A model generated the notes under the pieces. That model searched no databases and was not told the DNA's origin. It was given only the letters and a program-made list of their open reading frames with translations. From positions 1-64,000 of the forward strand of contig NZ_KB891801.1 of the NCBI RefSeq assembly GCF_000373565.1: a stretch of DNA of 64,000 bases, written 5' to 3'. This document shows positions 8,205 to 15,872 of the stretch, one piece after another. Source of the DNA: Streptomyces sp. HmicA12 (GTDB taxonomy: Bacteria; Actinomycetota; Actinomycetes; Streptomycetales; Streptomycetaceae). A program made the translations under genes and the position numbers. Each line of letters starts with the position of its first letter. Within the stretch, counting starts at the first letter, position 1.

Positions 8205-8924
8205 CTACCGCGCCGACTGGTTCCTGCGGGTCAGCCACAGCGCACCCGCCGCACCGGCGAGGAGCACCGTGCCGCCCAAGGTCCCCAGCGCGATCGCCGA
8301 GTCCTCCGGGCCGGTCTGCGGGAGTTCCCCGCCTCCCGAGGGAGCCGACTGGGAGGAGCCCGAGGATCCGGAGCCGGAGCCCGAGCCGGAGGAGGCGCTG
8401 CCGCCCGCGGCCTTGACGTCCAGTTCCAGGGACGGCTTCGGATTGTTGGCCGGGGTGCAGGTCGTCGTCGTGCCCAGTGCCTTGATGGTGAGGACGCCCG
8501 CCGTGAACGTCACCTTGCCGCTCTTCCTCGGCGTGTACGTCCCGCTCAAGTCGCTGATCTTGATGGGCGAATTGGCGGGTATCGCCTCGGAGTTCGGCGG
8601 CCCGGAGACGGCGAGCTGGCCGCTCTCCGCGCCGCCCAGCTTGATGACGGCACTCGGCTTCATCGCGCCCTTGCCCAGTTCGACCGGGCTGGAGGAGACG
8701 CCCTTCTGGAAGGACATGGTGATCTTGTAGCCGCCGCCGCTCTTGACGGACTTCATGTCGATCGGGGACACGGCCCCTTTGTTGCCGATCGGCGTTTTGC
8801 ACTGGTAGTTGACGTCCTGCACCGTGGCCGAAGCGCTGGGGGCGGCCATCAGCACCGCCGAGCCGGCCAGGGCCGCGCTGAGCGCGAACGCGGCGGTTCG
8901 TTTCTGGTACGTCCGGTACGACAC
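8205..8924 (-). CDS. Sortase-anchored surface protein, LPQTG motif
   Basis: A 239-residue first gene of the surface operon. The signal peptide ends near ASA-T (about residue 34). A single beta-rich domain (YQCKTPIGNKGAVSP..LTIKALGTTTTC) is homologous to the second domain of the operon's LAETG protein. A Ser/Gly linker, LPQTG, a hydrophobic helix and an RRNQSAR tail complete a canonical sorting signal. The GTG start has a GAAGGGA site 8 bases upstream. Two conserved cysteines (CKTP and TTCTP) suggest one disulphide. Confidence 0.87.
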   Translation of the reverse strand: MSYRTYQKRTAAFALSAALAGSAVLMAAPSASATVQDVNYQCKTPIGNKGAVSPIDMKSVKSGGGYKITMSFQKGVSSSPVELGKGAMKPSAVIKLGGAESGQLAVSGPPNSEAIPANSPIKISDLSGTYTPRKSGKVTFTAGVLTIKALGTTTTCTPANNPKPSLELDVKAAGGSASSGSGSGSGSSGSSQSAPSGGGELPQTGPEDSAIALGTLGGTVLLAGAAGALWLTRRNQSAR

Positions 8925-9014
8925 CTCGAGAATCCCTTCGACCGACGGTTACTGACGGTTCATCAGATGCGGGTGGCTCAAGGTACGCCGGGGACCTTGT
9001 CGAGGGAAGACAAA

Positions 9015-9048
9015 GAGCACGCCGGATCGAAGACGATCCGGCGTGCTC
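9015..9048. terminator. Terminator hairpin after the anti-sigma factor gene
   Basis: A perfect 15-bp stem (9015-9029 with 9034-9048) and a four-base loop, between the anti-sigma gene and the surface operon promoter region. It should end the anti-sigma transcript and insulate the operon. Confidence 0.85.
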
Positions 9049-9092
9049 GGAAATACGTACGGAATTCGCGGGAAACAAGCCCGCGGGGCGGG

Positions 9093-9584
9093 TCAGGCGG
9101 GGGCGCCGACCTCCGCCCACACGGTCTTGCCGGTGACTCCGGGGGTGCGGACAACTCCCCAGTCCAGGCAGAGGCGTTGGACGATGAACATGCCGTGGCC
9201 TCCGGGGCGCCCCGCGCGGTGCGGGGTGCGCGGCGCGGGCTGCCCGGCGCCGCGGTCGGAGACCTCGATGCGCAGCACTTTGTTGGCCGGGGAGTCCCCG
9301 TAGAACAGCGCGAGTTCGTCCGGGCCCTCGGCGTGCAGGCAGGCGTTGGTGACCAGCTCGGAGACGACCAGCAGGACGTCCTCCGCGGCGGCACGGCGAT
9401 CCGCGGTCGCGGCGGGCAGCCAGCCCCAGGCATGCAGCGCGTCCCGGGTGAAGTCGCGGGCCAGCGGCACGATGCCGCTCGCGTCGTCGAGGCTCAGCCT
9501 GCGGACCTGACGGCTCTCAGCGGCCGGCTCGTCGCCGGACCCGGGGCCGTGGTCGCCCGGCGAGTAAGGCCGGGTGGCGCTCAT
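9093..9584 (-). CDS. Anti-sigma factor, RsbW/SpoIIAB-like ATP-binding protein
   Basis: A 163-residue HATPase_c_2 protein. The N-box (VVSELVTNACLHA), the DRGAGQP segment and the glycine-rich GGHGMFIVQ box form the Bergerat ATP pocket. Such proteins bind SigB-type sigma factors and phosphorylate STAS antagonists. The ATG at 9584 is preferred over an in-frame GTG six bases upstream because AGGTGA then sits 7 bases away. With the STAS gene and the sigma gene nearby it forms a partner-switch module, although this family is abundant in Streptomyces and cross-talk is common. Confidence 0.88.
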   Translation of the reverse strand: MSATRPYSPGDHGPGSGDEPAAESRQVRRLSLDDASGIVPLARDFTRDALHAWGWLPAATADRRAAAEDVLLVVSELVTNACLHAEGPDELALFYGDSPANKVLRIEVSDRGAGQPAPRTPHRAGRPGGHGMFIVQRLCLDWGVVRTPGVTGKTVWAEVGAPA

Positions 9585-9835
9585 CAGCACTTCACCTCAC
9601 CGATTCACCAATATCAGCTTCAAAGTTCAAGAGGTCGGGGTCGGAGTCGTCGTCACGAGTTGTCTTCGTCTGATGCGTCACGTTCGCGGTCGGGGGTCTC
9701 CTGCCCGGCCGGACGACAGGAACACCCCCTACTTTGAGGCGGAACCTGTGACGCTGGTAACGCCTCGATCACGCAGAGACAACTGGAGCGTAACTTCTGC
9801 CCCTCGCGGGCGCGCGGCGTTCCGGGGTCTTCGGG

Positions 9836-10207
9836 TCACTCCGGGGCGAGCGCCGCCTCCAGCGATTCGTGCACCGTGAAAACGGCCTCGGCACCGGTGA
9901 TCTCGAAGACCCTGGCCACCACCGGCAGCATCCCGGCCAGATGGACTCCACCGCCCGCGGCCTCGGCCTTGAGGCGGGCGCCGAGCAGTACGTTCAGCCC
10001 GGTCGAGTCGCAGAACTCCAGGCGTGAGCAGTCCACGATCAGCCGGGAAAGTCCGTTCGCGAGGCATTCGTCCAGGGGGTCGCGCAGCAGATCGGCGGTG
10101 TGGTGATCCAACTCACCCGCCGGAGTCACGACGGCGCTGGAGCCCTCCTGTCGCACCTCGACCAGAAGCCGGCCCCGATGTGCGCTGCCGACTGTCCCGC
10201 GGTCCAT
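9836..10207 (-). CDS. Anti-sigma factor antagonist, STAS domain
   Basis: A 123-residue single STAS domain protein of SpoIIAA/RsbV type. The phospho-acceptor serine is S68 in CDSTGLNVLL. When unphosphorylated it would bind the anti-sigma kinase and free the sigma factor. It lies upstream of the kinase gene on the same strand (about 250 bases apart) and diverges from the sigma gene. A candidate SigB-type promoter lies about 90 bases upstream. No PP2C phosphatase gene is in the window, so the activating input must be elsewhere. Confidence 0.92.
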   Translation of the reverse strand: MDRGTVGSAHRGRLLVEVRQEGSSAVVTPAGELDHHTADLLRDPLDECLANGLSRLIVDCSRLEFCDSTGLNVLLGARLKAEAAGGGVHLAGMLPVVARVFEITGAEAVFTVHESLEAALAPE

Positions 10208-10290
10208 GACGACCCTCTCCCGCTCAAGCTCTCACTGCCTACGACGTGCGGTTGACGCCCTCGAACACTACGCCTTCCCTACGCGGCCCG

Positions 10291-10314
10291 GTACCCGAAC
10301 AACCCCTAGGAATC
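10291..10314 (-). promoter_or_regulatory. Candidate SigB/SigI-type promoter for the STAS gene
   Basis: On the minus strand a GATT box (10311-10314) is followed by exactly 14 bases and then GGGTAC (10291-10296), fitting the GNNT-N14-16-GGGTAC consensus of Streptomyces SigB-family promoters. It would start transcription about 75 bases before the STAS start codon and so let the sigma factor feed back on its antagonist. Confidence 0.5.
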
Positions 10315-10468
10315 GGACATTTCGCAATGAAACGCACTTGCGGCCCGGTGATGAAAGCGGGTAGGCCTAGTAGGGACAGCAATCGACACGGCCGGCTTCG
10401 GAGGCGCCGCACACCGCAGTGCACGTATTGGCATCGGCAGCCATATGCCGAGAACGATGGAGGACATC

Positions 10469-11413
10469 ATGTCACCCCGGCTCGACGAATCGCGTACTGA
10501 CCAGGCGACGTCGACTCTCCCCCCGGAACCCCGTGCCCACACCGACGCACCTCATGCATCGGATGTCGAGGACACCACGACGGACAGCTCGACGGACGCT
10601 CTGGAAGGCCTTGAGGGCCTGCCGGAGATCCCGCCCTTCGACGAGGTCGCGCCGCTCGACGCGCGAGCGCTCTCCAAGACGCTCTTCTCGCGTCTCGAGT
10701 CCCTCGAAGAGGGCACCCACGAATACGCTTACGTCCGCAACACGCTGGTCGAGCTCAACCTCGCCCTGGTGAAGTTCGCGGCCTCCCGGTTCCGCTCCCG
10801 CAGCGAGCCCATGGAGGACATCATCCAGGTCGGCACGATCGGCCTGATCAAGGCGATCGACCGCTTCGAGCTGAGCCGCGGCGTCGAGTTCCCGACCTTC
10901 GCGATGCCGACGATCGTCGGCGAGATCAAGCGCTTCTTCCGCGACACCTCCTGGTCGGTGCGCGTGCCGCGCCGTCTCCAGGAACTCCGTCTCGACCTCG
11001 CCAAGGCGGGCGACGAACTCGCCCAGCAGCTCGACCGCGCACCCACGGTGGGCGAGCTCGCCGAACGCCTGGGCATCTCGAACGACGAGGTCGTGGAGGG
11101 CATGGCGGCGTCCAACGCCTACACCGCCAGCTCGCTGGACGCCCAGCCCGAGGAGGACGACTCCGAGGGCGCGCTCGCGGACCGGATCGGCTACGAGGAC
11201 CACGGCCTCGAAGGCATCGAGTACGTCGAGTCGCTCAAGCCGCTGATCGCCGAGCTCCCGCCGCGCGACCGCAAGATCCTGTCCTTGCGCTTCGTGGCGA
11301 ACATGACCCAGTCCGAGATCGGCGACGAGCTGGGAATCTCGCAGATGCACGTGTCGCGACTCCTGTCGCGCACCTTGGTACGCCTGCGCAAGGGGCTGAC
11401 GGTGGAGGAGTGA
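10469..11413 (+). CDS. RNA polymerase sigma factor, SigB/SigF family
   Basis: A 314-residue group 3 sigma factor. Region 2 (ALVKFAASRFRSR..EDIIQVGTIGLIKAIDRFE), a region 3 linker and region 4 (LPPRDRKILSLRFVANMTQSEIGDELGISQMHVSRLL) are all present; there is no region 1.1. The ATG at 10469 is preferred over 10445 because GGAGG ends 5 bases upstream. The first 60 residues are acidic and low-complexity. It diverges from the STAS and anti-sigma genes, its likely regulators. It resembles S. coelicolor SigI in context, but I am not certain of orthology. Confidence 0.93.
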   Translation: MSPRLDESRTDQATSTLPPEPRAHTDAPHASDVEDTTTDSSTDALEGLEGLPEIPPFDEVAPLDARALSKTLFSRLESLEEGTHEYAYVRNTLVELNLALVKFAASRFRSRSEPMEDIIQVGTIGLIKAIDRFELSRGVEFPTFAMPTIVGEIKRFFRDTSWSVRVPRRLQELRLDLAKAGDELAQQLDRAPTVGELAERLGISNDEVVEGMAASNAYTASSLDAQPEEDDSEGALADRIGYEDHGLEGIEYVESLKPLIAELPPRDRKILSLRFVANMTQSEIGDELGISQMHVSRLLSRTLVRLRKGLTVEE

Positions 11414-11447
11414 GCCCGCCCTCCAGCCCCTCAAGGTTCCTCGACCG

Positions 11448-11489
11448 AACGGGTCCGCCTCCCTGATCCCCGGGAGACGGGCCCGTTTT
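11448..11489. terminator. Terminator between sigma factor and methyltransferase genes
   Basis: A 16-bp stem (11448-11463 with 11472-11487) with one G-U pair and one mismatch, followed by T residues, between two convergent genes. Confidence 0.8.
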
Positions 11490-11497
11490 GTGTGCGC

Positions 11498-12319
11498 TCA
11501 GGCCTTGACCCCGTGGGCCAGTACGGCGATGTGCGGGAGCAGCAACCGCCCGTCCGGGCCCGCGAGTTCTTCCGCGAGCCGGTCGTAGTGCGCCTTGGCG
11601 GCGGCGCGCTCCTCCTGTGTCAGCGCGCCGAGCATCGTGCCGACGGTGCCGATGCCCCCGTCCGCGAACCCGGCCCACCACTCCTCGGCGTCCGCGGGGT
11701 GCTCCCAGGCGAGCTCCGTGCCCCGTACGTCCGCGAACCCGGCCGTGCGCAGCAGTCCGGCGACGCCGTCACCGGTGCGGGCGAAGTCGACGCCGGGGCC
11801 CGCGCGTCCGGCCGGGGGCGTGACTCCCGCCGCCTGCGCGGCCCGGCCGAGCAGGGTCTGGCCCGCCGCGTCGGGGTTCCGCCAGAGGGTGACGGCGACG
11901 CGGCCACCGGGGCGCAGGACGCGGTGGAGTTCGGTGAGCGCGGCGATCGGGTCGCCGACGTGGTTCAGGACGAAGTTGGCGGTGGCGGCGTCGAACTCCG
12001 CGTCCGGGAAGGGCAGTTCGGGGAGGGTTCCGTGCTCGACCCGGGCCTGCGGGACCCGGGCCCCGGTCGCCGCCACCATGTCCGGCTCGGCGTCCACGGC
12101 GGTGACGTGCGCGCCGCGCGCCCGGGCCGCCTCGACGACGGTGCCGGTGCCGCACCCCACGTCCAAGTGCCCGACCCCCTCGGCCACTCGGGCGGCGTCG
12201 AGGAGGTCGGGCACCGGGTGGGCGCACAGCCGCTCCGCGCTGCGGCGGTAGGCGGCGGCGCGCCCGGCCCACATGTGGCGTTCCTGCGTGTCGAAGGCGG
12301 ATGCCGATGCGGTCGTCAT
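11498..12319 (-). CDS. Class I SAM-dependent methyltransferase
   Basis: A 273-residue methyltransferase with the Rossmann SAM-binding motif DVGCGTG (about residues 52-58), an acidic residue ending strand 2 (AVDAEP) and the post-I region LHRVLRPGGRVAV. It resembles UbiE/arsenite-type small-molecule methyltransferases in overall layout, but the substrate cannot be predicted. It stands alone, ending beside the sigma-factor terminator, and lies only 17 bases downstream of the DUF4097 gene on the same strand, so the two may be co-transcribed. Confidence 0.88.
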   Translation of the reverse strand: MTTASASAFDTQERHMWAGRAAAYRRSAERLCAHPVPDLLDAARVAEGVGHLDVGCGTGTVVEAARARGAHVTAVDAEPDMVAATGARVPQARVEHGTLPELPFPDAEFDAATANFVLNHVGDPIAALTELHRVLRPGGRVAVTLWRNPDAAGQTLLGRAAQAAGVTPPAGRAGPGVDFARTGDGVAGLLRTAGFADVRGTELAWEHPADAEEWWAGFADGGIGTVGTMLGALTQEERAAAKAHYDRLAEELAGPDGRLLLPHIAVLAHGVKA

Positions 12320-12336
12320 GCGGGCGACCCTACGAC

Positions 12337-13005
12337 TCAGAGGCTGCGGGCCACGATGTCGCCGTAGGAGGTGGTGGCCTCGATGGTCAGGCCGGGGGTG
12401 GCGTCGGCGTTCTTGAGGGAGTTGCCGACCCGGCCGTAGCCGGTGCCCGCGTCCAGCGACGCGGAGACGCCCGCGGCGGCGGCGACGCCGATGTCGCCCT
12501 TCTGGGTGCTCAGGGTGAGCTTGCCGCCGACGGCCTCGCCGACGGTCAGGTCACCCTGCTGGGTGCTGAGTTCACCGCCGTCGGCGAGGCGCCCGATGGT
12601 GATGGCGCCGTCCTGAAGGCTGATCCGCGCACTGGCGGCCTCGCTCAGCTGGACCGGCCCCTGCGCGCTCTCGACGACGACGTCCCCGAGCGGTCCCACA
12701 CCGCGCAGTTCGGCGACGGCGGCCGTGACCTCGACCCCGGACCCGGCGGGCAGCCGCACGGTCACCTCGATGGAGCCGGACGACCCGAAGGCCTGGTTCT
12801 TCGCCTCCGGGGCCGCGATCCGCAGCACCCCGTCGGCGTACACGGCGGTGGTCTCCTCGGCGGCCTTCACGTCACGGCTCTTGGAGGCGTTCGCGGGCCC
12901 GATCTCGACGGTGGTGTCGGCGCGGTCCGCGGCGATGACCTGGATGCGGGCGGCGGGGACGGTCAGGACGGTGGCGATCGGGGCGGGGGTGGTGAAGGTC
13001 TGCAT
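12337..13005 (-). CDS. DUF4097-family beta-solenoid protein
   Basis: A 222-residue protein of repeating short beta strands (LSTQQGDLTVGEAVGG, LSTQKGDIGVAAAAGV, ATTSYGDIVAR), the pattern of DUF4097 putative adhesin or polymer-forming domains. There is no signal peptide or membrane segment. The ATG at 13005 is chosen for a GGGAGAG site; an upstream frame extension to 13113 has no site and an unrelated sequence. The role of the family is not known. The common upstream partner, a small ribbon-helix-helix gene, is not seen here. Confidence 0.82.
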   Translation of the reverse strand: MQTFTTPAPIATVLTVPAARIQVIAADRADTTVEIGPANASKSRDVKAAEETTAVYADGVLRIAAPEAKNQAFGSSGSIEVTVRLPAGSGVEVTAAVAELRGVGPLGDVVVESAQGPVQLSEAASARISLQDGAITIGRLADGGELSTQQGDLTVGEAVGGKLTLSTQKGDIGVAAAAGVSASLDAGTGYGRVGNSLKNADATPGLTIEATTSYGDIVARSL

Positions 13006-13328
13006 GGTTCTCTCCCTGGTCTCAACGCGTGCGATGTCGTGTGCGATGTCGCCGGCGCTTTCGTTTGCGATGAGTGAAACGCTACGTTGCATTTGCCGAT
13101 CGCTCAACACCATGAGCGCGATGCATTCCTGTAATTGCAGGCCAGGGGCGATATTTCATTGCAACGGGCTCTGCGGTAACGCAACGACGACGACCCGCTC
13201 CGTTGCAATGGATTGAGGATGAACGCTCCGCCGGCGGCGCACGGGCACGGCCCGGCCCTTGAAATCTTGACCAAGCGTGTGACCTGCGGCTTACGGTGGC
13301 TGCCGCCTATCAGGAGCGACCGCCTGCC
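13006..13328. other. Intergenic region with 11-bp inverted repeats
   Basis: This divergent region is unusually AT-rich for the window (TTGCAT, ATGCAT and TTGCAA boxes between 13084 and 13210). It contains a perfect 11-bp inverted repeat at 13157-13167 and 13200-13210. It must carry the promoters of the DUF4097 and FemX-like genes, and the repeats are candidate operator sites. I see no gene inside. Confidence 0.6.
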
Positions 13329-14492
13329 ATGACCAGACCGCCCACCCTCTCCGTACGGGGCATCGCCCGCGCGGAGCATCTGGCTCACCTCACCCTGTAT
13401 CCCGAGGTCAGCCACCTTCAGATCCCCGAGTGGGGCGGCGTGAAGCCCGACTGGGAGGCGGAGAGCGTCGGGTGGTTCGAGGAGCGGGAACCAGGAGGGG
13501 CCGCCGGGCCGGTCATGGTGGCGGCGGGGCTCGTGCTGTACCGGTCGATGCCGGGGACGCGGCGCTCGCTCGCCTATCTGCCCGACGGGCCGTCGATCGA
13601 CTGGCGGGACCGGCGACTCGAGCGGTGGCTGGAGCCGCTGATCGCGCACGTGGAGGCGCGCGGCGCGTTCTCGTTGCGGATCGGGCCGCCCCTCGTCGTA
13701 CGGCACTGGGAGCCGGCCACCGTCGCGGAGGGCATCGCCGACAGCGGCGTACGGCATCTGCACGGGATGGCCGCCGACCACATCGACGGGACCGCCCTCG
13801 AGGTCGGGGAGCGGCTGCGGCGGCTCGGCTGGCGGCCGTGCGCGGACGGGGACGAGACCGGGTTCGGGGTGGGGCAGCCGCGGTTCGGCTGCCACGTGCC
13901 GCTGGCCGGGCGGTCCGCGCGGGAGGTCCGCGAGGGGCTCGCACCGCACTGGCGGCAGGCGCTCGACGCGTCCGACGAGGCCGGGGTCCGGGTGTCCTGG
14001 GGGACGGCCGCCGACCTGCCCGAATTCCACCAGCTGTACGCCGCGACGGCCGTCCGGGACGGGTTCAAGGCCCGCCCCGCCGCGTACTTCCACCGCATGT
14101 GGCAGGAGCTGAACGCGGAGGACGGGGACCGGCTGCGGCTCTACATCGCCGAGCACGACGCGGAGATGCTCTCCGCCGCGCTGATGATCTCCGTGGGGTC
14201 GCGGGTCTGGCACTCCTACGCCGCGTCCGACCCCAGGGCACGCGAACTGCGGCCCAGCAACGCCCTGTTGTGGCGCATGCTCGGCGACGCGCGGGCCGCG
14301 GGAGCCGGTACCTACGACCTGCGGTCCGTCAGTCCGCTGCTGACCGAGGACAACCGGCTGCTCGGGCGGCTCCGCTTCAAGACCGGGACCGGCGGGCGGG
14401 CCGTGGAGTACCTCGGGGAGTGGGAGCTGCCCGTGGGCCCGCAGGGGAAAGTGCTGCAGCGGGCCCTGGGCGTCTATCTCGGGCGGCGGTGA
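13329..14492 (+). CDS. FemAB/FemX-family aminoacyltransferase (lipid II bridge type)
   Basis: A 387-residue protein with two tandem GNAT-like subdomains, as in FemX/VanK enzymes that add amino acids from aminoacyl-tRNA to the lipid II stem peptide. Family-like segments include SHLQIPEWGGVKPDWE near the N-terminus, DAEMLSAALMISVGSRVWHSYAAS in the second lobe, and PSNALLWRML with a C-terminal FKTGTGG..VEYLGEWELP. The ATG at 13329 follows an AGGAG site. An interpeptide bridge role (Gly in Streptomyces) is an inference from family; acceptor and tRNA cannot be read. Confidence 0.85.
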   Translation: MTRPPTLSVRGIARAEHLAHLTLYPEVSHLQIPEWGGVKPDWEAESVGWFEEREPGGAAGPVMVAAGLVLYRSMPGTRRSLAYLPDGPSIDWRDRRLERWLEPLIAHVEARGAFSLRIGPPLVVRHWEPATVAEGIADSGVRHLHGMAADHIDGTALEVGERLRRLGWRPCADGDETGFGVGQPRFGCHVPLAGRSAREVREGLAPHWRQALDASDEAGVRVSWGTAADLPEFHQLYAATAVRDGFKARPAAYFHRMWQELNAEDGDRLRLYIAEHDAEMLSAALMISVGSRVWHSYAASDPRARELRPSNALLWRMLGDARAAGAGTYDLRSVSPLLTEDNRLLGRLRFKTGTGGRAVEYLGEWELPVGPQGKVLQRALGVYLGRR

Positions 14493-14504
14493 ACCGGCCC
14501 TCCC

Positions 14505-15677
14505 TCACACCACCTGTACGCCCGCCCGCCACACCTGCGACACCAGCGGCACCCCCGGCCGGTACGCCAGGTGTACGTGGCTGGGGGCGTCCAGGAACGC
14601 CAGGTCCGCGCGGGCGCCGGGGGCCAGGTGGCCGATGTCCGTGCGGCGCAGGGCCCGCGCGCCGCCCGCCGTCGCCGACCAGAGCGCCTCGTCCGGGGTC
14701 ATGCCCATGTCCCGTACCGCGAGGGCGATGCAGAACGGGACCGACGACGTGAAGGACGAGCCCGGGTTGCAGTCCGTCGACAACGCCACCGTGGCGCCCG
14801 CGTCCAGCAGGCGGCGGGCGTTCGGCCACTCGGCGCGGGTGGAGAACTCGGCACCGGGCAGCAGGGTCGCGACCGTGTCGCCCTGCGCCAGGGCGTCCAC
14901 GTCCGCGTCCGTGAGGTGCGTGCAGTGGTCGGCCGACGCCGCGTCCAGTTCCACCGCCAGCTGGACGCCGGGGCCGTGACTGAGCTGGTTGGCGTGGATG
15001 CGCGGGAGCAGGCCCTTCGCCTTGCCCGCCGTGAGGATCGCGCGCGCCTGGTCGCCGTCGAACGCGCCCTTCTCGCAGAACACGTCGATCCAACGGGCGT
15101 GCGGGGCGCAGGCGTCGAGCATCTCGCCGGTGACCAGGTCCACGTAGGCCGACGGGTCGTCCGCGTAGTCCGGGGACACGATGTGCGCGCCCAGGTACGT
15201 GACCTCGTCGGTGTGGGCCGACGCGATGCGCAGCGCTCGTTCCTCGTCCTGCGTGGTGAGGCCGTAGCCGGACTTCGTCTCGAAGGTGGTCGTGCCCTGG
15301 CGCAGGGCCTCCGCGAGGTAGTGGGTGAGGTTCGCCTGGAGTTCGGCGTCCGTCGCGGCGCGGGTGGCCGCCACCGTCGTACGGATGCCTCCTGCCTGGT
15401 AACTCTGGCCGGACATACGGGCGTTGAACTCCGCGGTGCGGTCGCCCGCGAAGACCAGGTGGGAGTGGGAGTCCACGAAGCCGGGGACGACGGCCCGGCC
15501 CTGCGCGTCGTGGGCCTCGTCCGTCGCCGGGGCCTTGGACGTGGGACCCGCCCAGGCGATCCTGCCGTCCTCGATGACCAGGGCGGCGTCCTTGATCAGG
15601 CCCAGGGGGCCGTCGCCGAGGTCCGGGTTGTTCGTGACCAGGGTGGCGATGTGGGTGATGGCCGTGGTGGGCTTCAT
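14505..15677 (-). CDS. hutI: Imidazolonepropionase
   Basis: A 390-residue amidohydrolase that opens 4-imidazolone-5-propanoate to N-formimino-L-glutamate in histidine degradation. Metal-binding HSHLVFAG, the GYGL loop, later H-x-N (IHANQLSHG) and the STDCNPGS segment fit HutI of normal length. A good GGAGAGGAA site precedes the ATG. It is the last gene of the M20-hutF-hutI run, but 195 bases containing a long inverted repeat separate it from hutF, which may reduce its expression or give it its own control. Neither hutU nor a canonical hutH is in the window. Confidence 0.95.
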   Translation of the reverse strand: MKPTTAITHIATLVTNNPDLGDGPLGLIKDAALVIEDGRIAWAGPTSKAPATDEAHDAQGRAVVPGFVDSHSHLVFAGDRTAEFNARMSGQSYQAGGIRTTVAATRAATDAELQANLTHYLAEALRQGTTTFETKSGYGLTTQDEERALRIASAHTDEVTYLGAHIVSPDYADDPSAYVDLVTGEMLDACAPHARWIDVFCEKGAFDGDQARAILTAGKAKGLLPRIHANQLSHGPGVQLAVELDAASADHCTHLTDADVDALAQGDTVATLLPGAEFSTRAEWPNARRLLDAGATVALSTDCNPGSSFTSSVPFCIALAVRDMGMTPDEALWSATAGGARALRRTDIGHLAPGARADLAFLDAPSHVHLAYRPGVPLVSQVWRAGVQVV

Positions 15678-15730
15678 GGTTCCTCTCCGTGGGGGTGGGT
15701 TCTGCCGTGTGCCGGCTGACGGCCGGTGGG

Positions 15731-15845
15731 GGCTGGTCGCGCAGTTCCCCGCGCCCCTGAGATGCGCACTTCGTGCGGCATCTCGTCGGGGAAGGCGCGG
15801 CGAAGCCGCAGGCCTTCAGGGGCGCGGGGAACTGCGCGACCAGCC
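15731..15845. repeat. Perfect 30-bp inverted repeat, streptomycete GCGCAGTTCCCCGCGCC element
   Basis: The arms at 15731-15760 and 15816-15845 are perfectly complementary over 30 bases. The 55-base interior itself contains small hairpins (GATGC/GCATC). Single arms of the same core (GCGCAGTTCCCCGCGCC) recur at 31491, 35497, 38061 and 58995. Such elements are common between Streptomyces genes; their function is not established. Here it sits inside an apparent operon. Confidence 0.85.
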
Positions 15846-15872
15846 ACACTCGACCCGCACCCGCCGGGACGG

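Noticed and set aside
10359..10364. GGGTAG box upstream of the sigma factor gene as a SigB-type promoter
   Set aside because: No matching -35 element (GNNT) at 14-16 bases upstream.
12337..13113. Longer version of the DUF4097 protein starting at 13113
   Set aside because: The extra 36 residues have no ribosome site and do not look like the family; GGGAGAG precedes the ATG at 13005.
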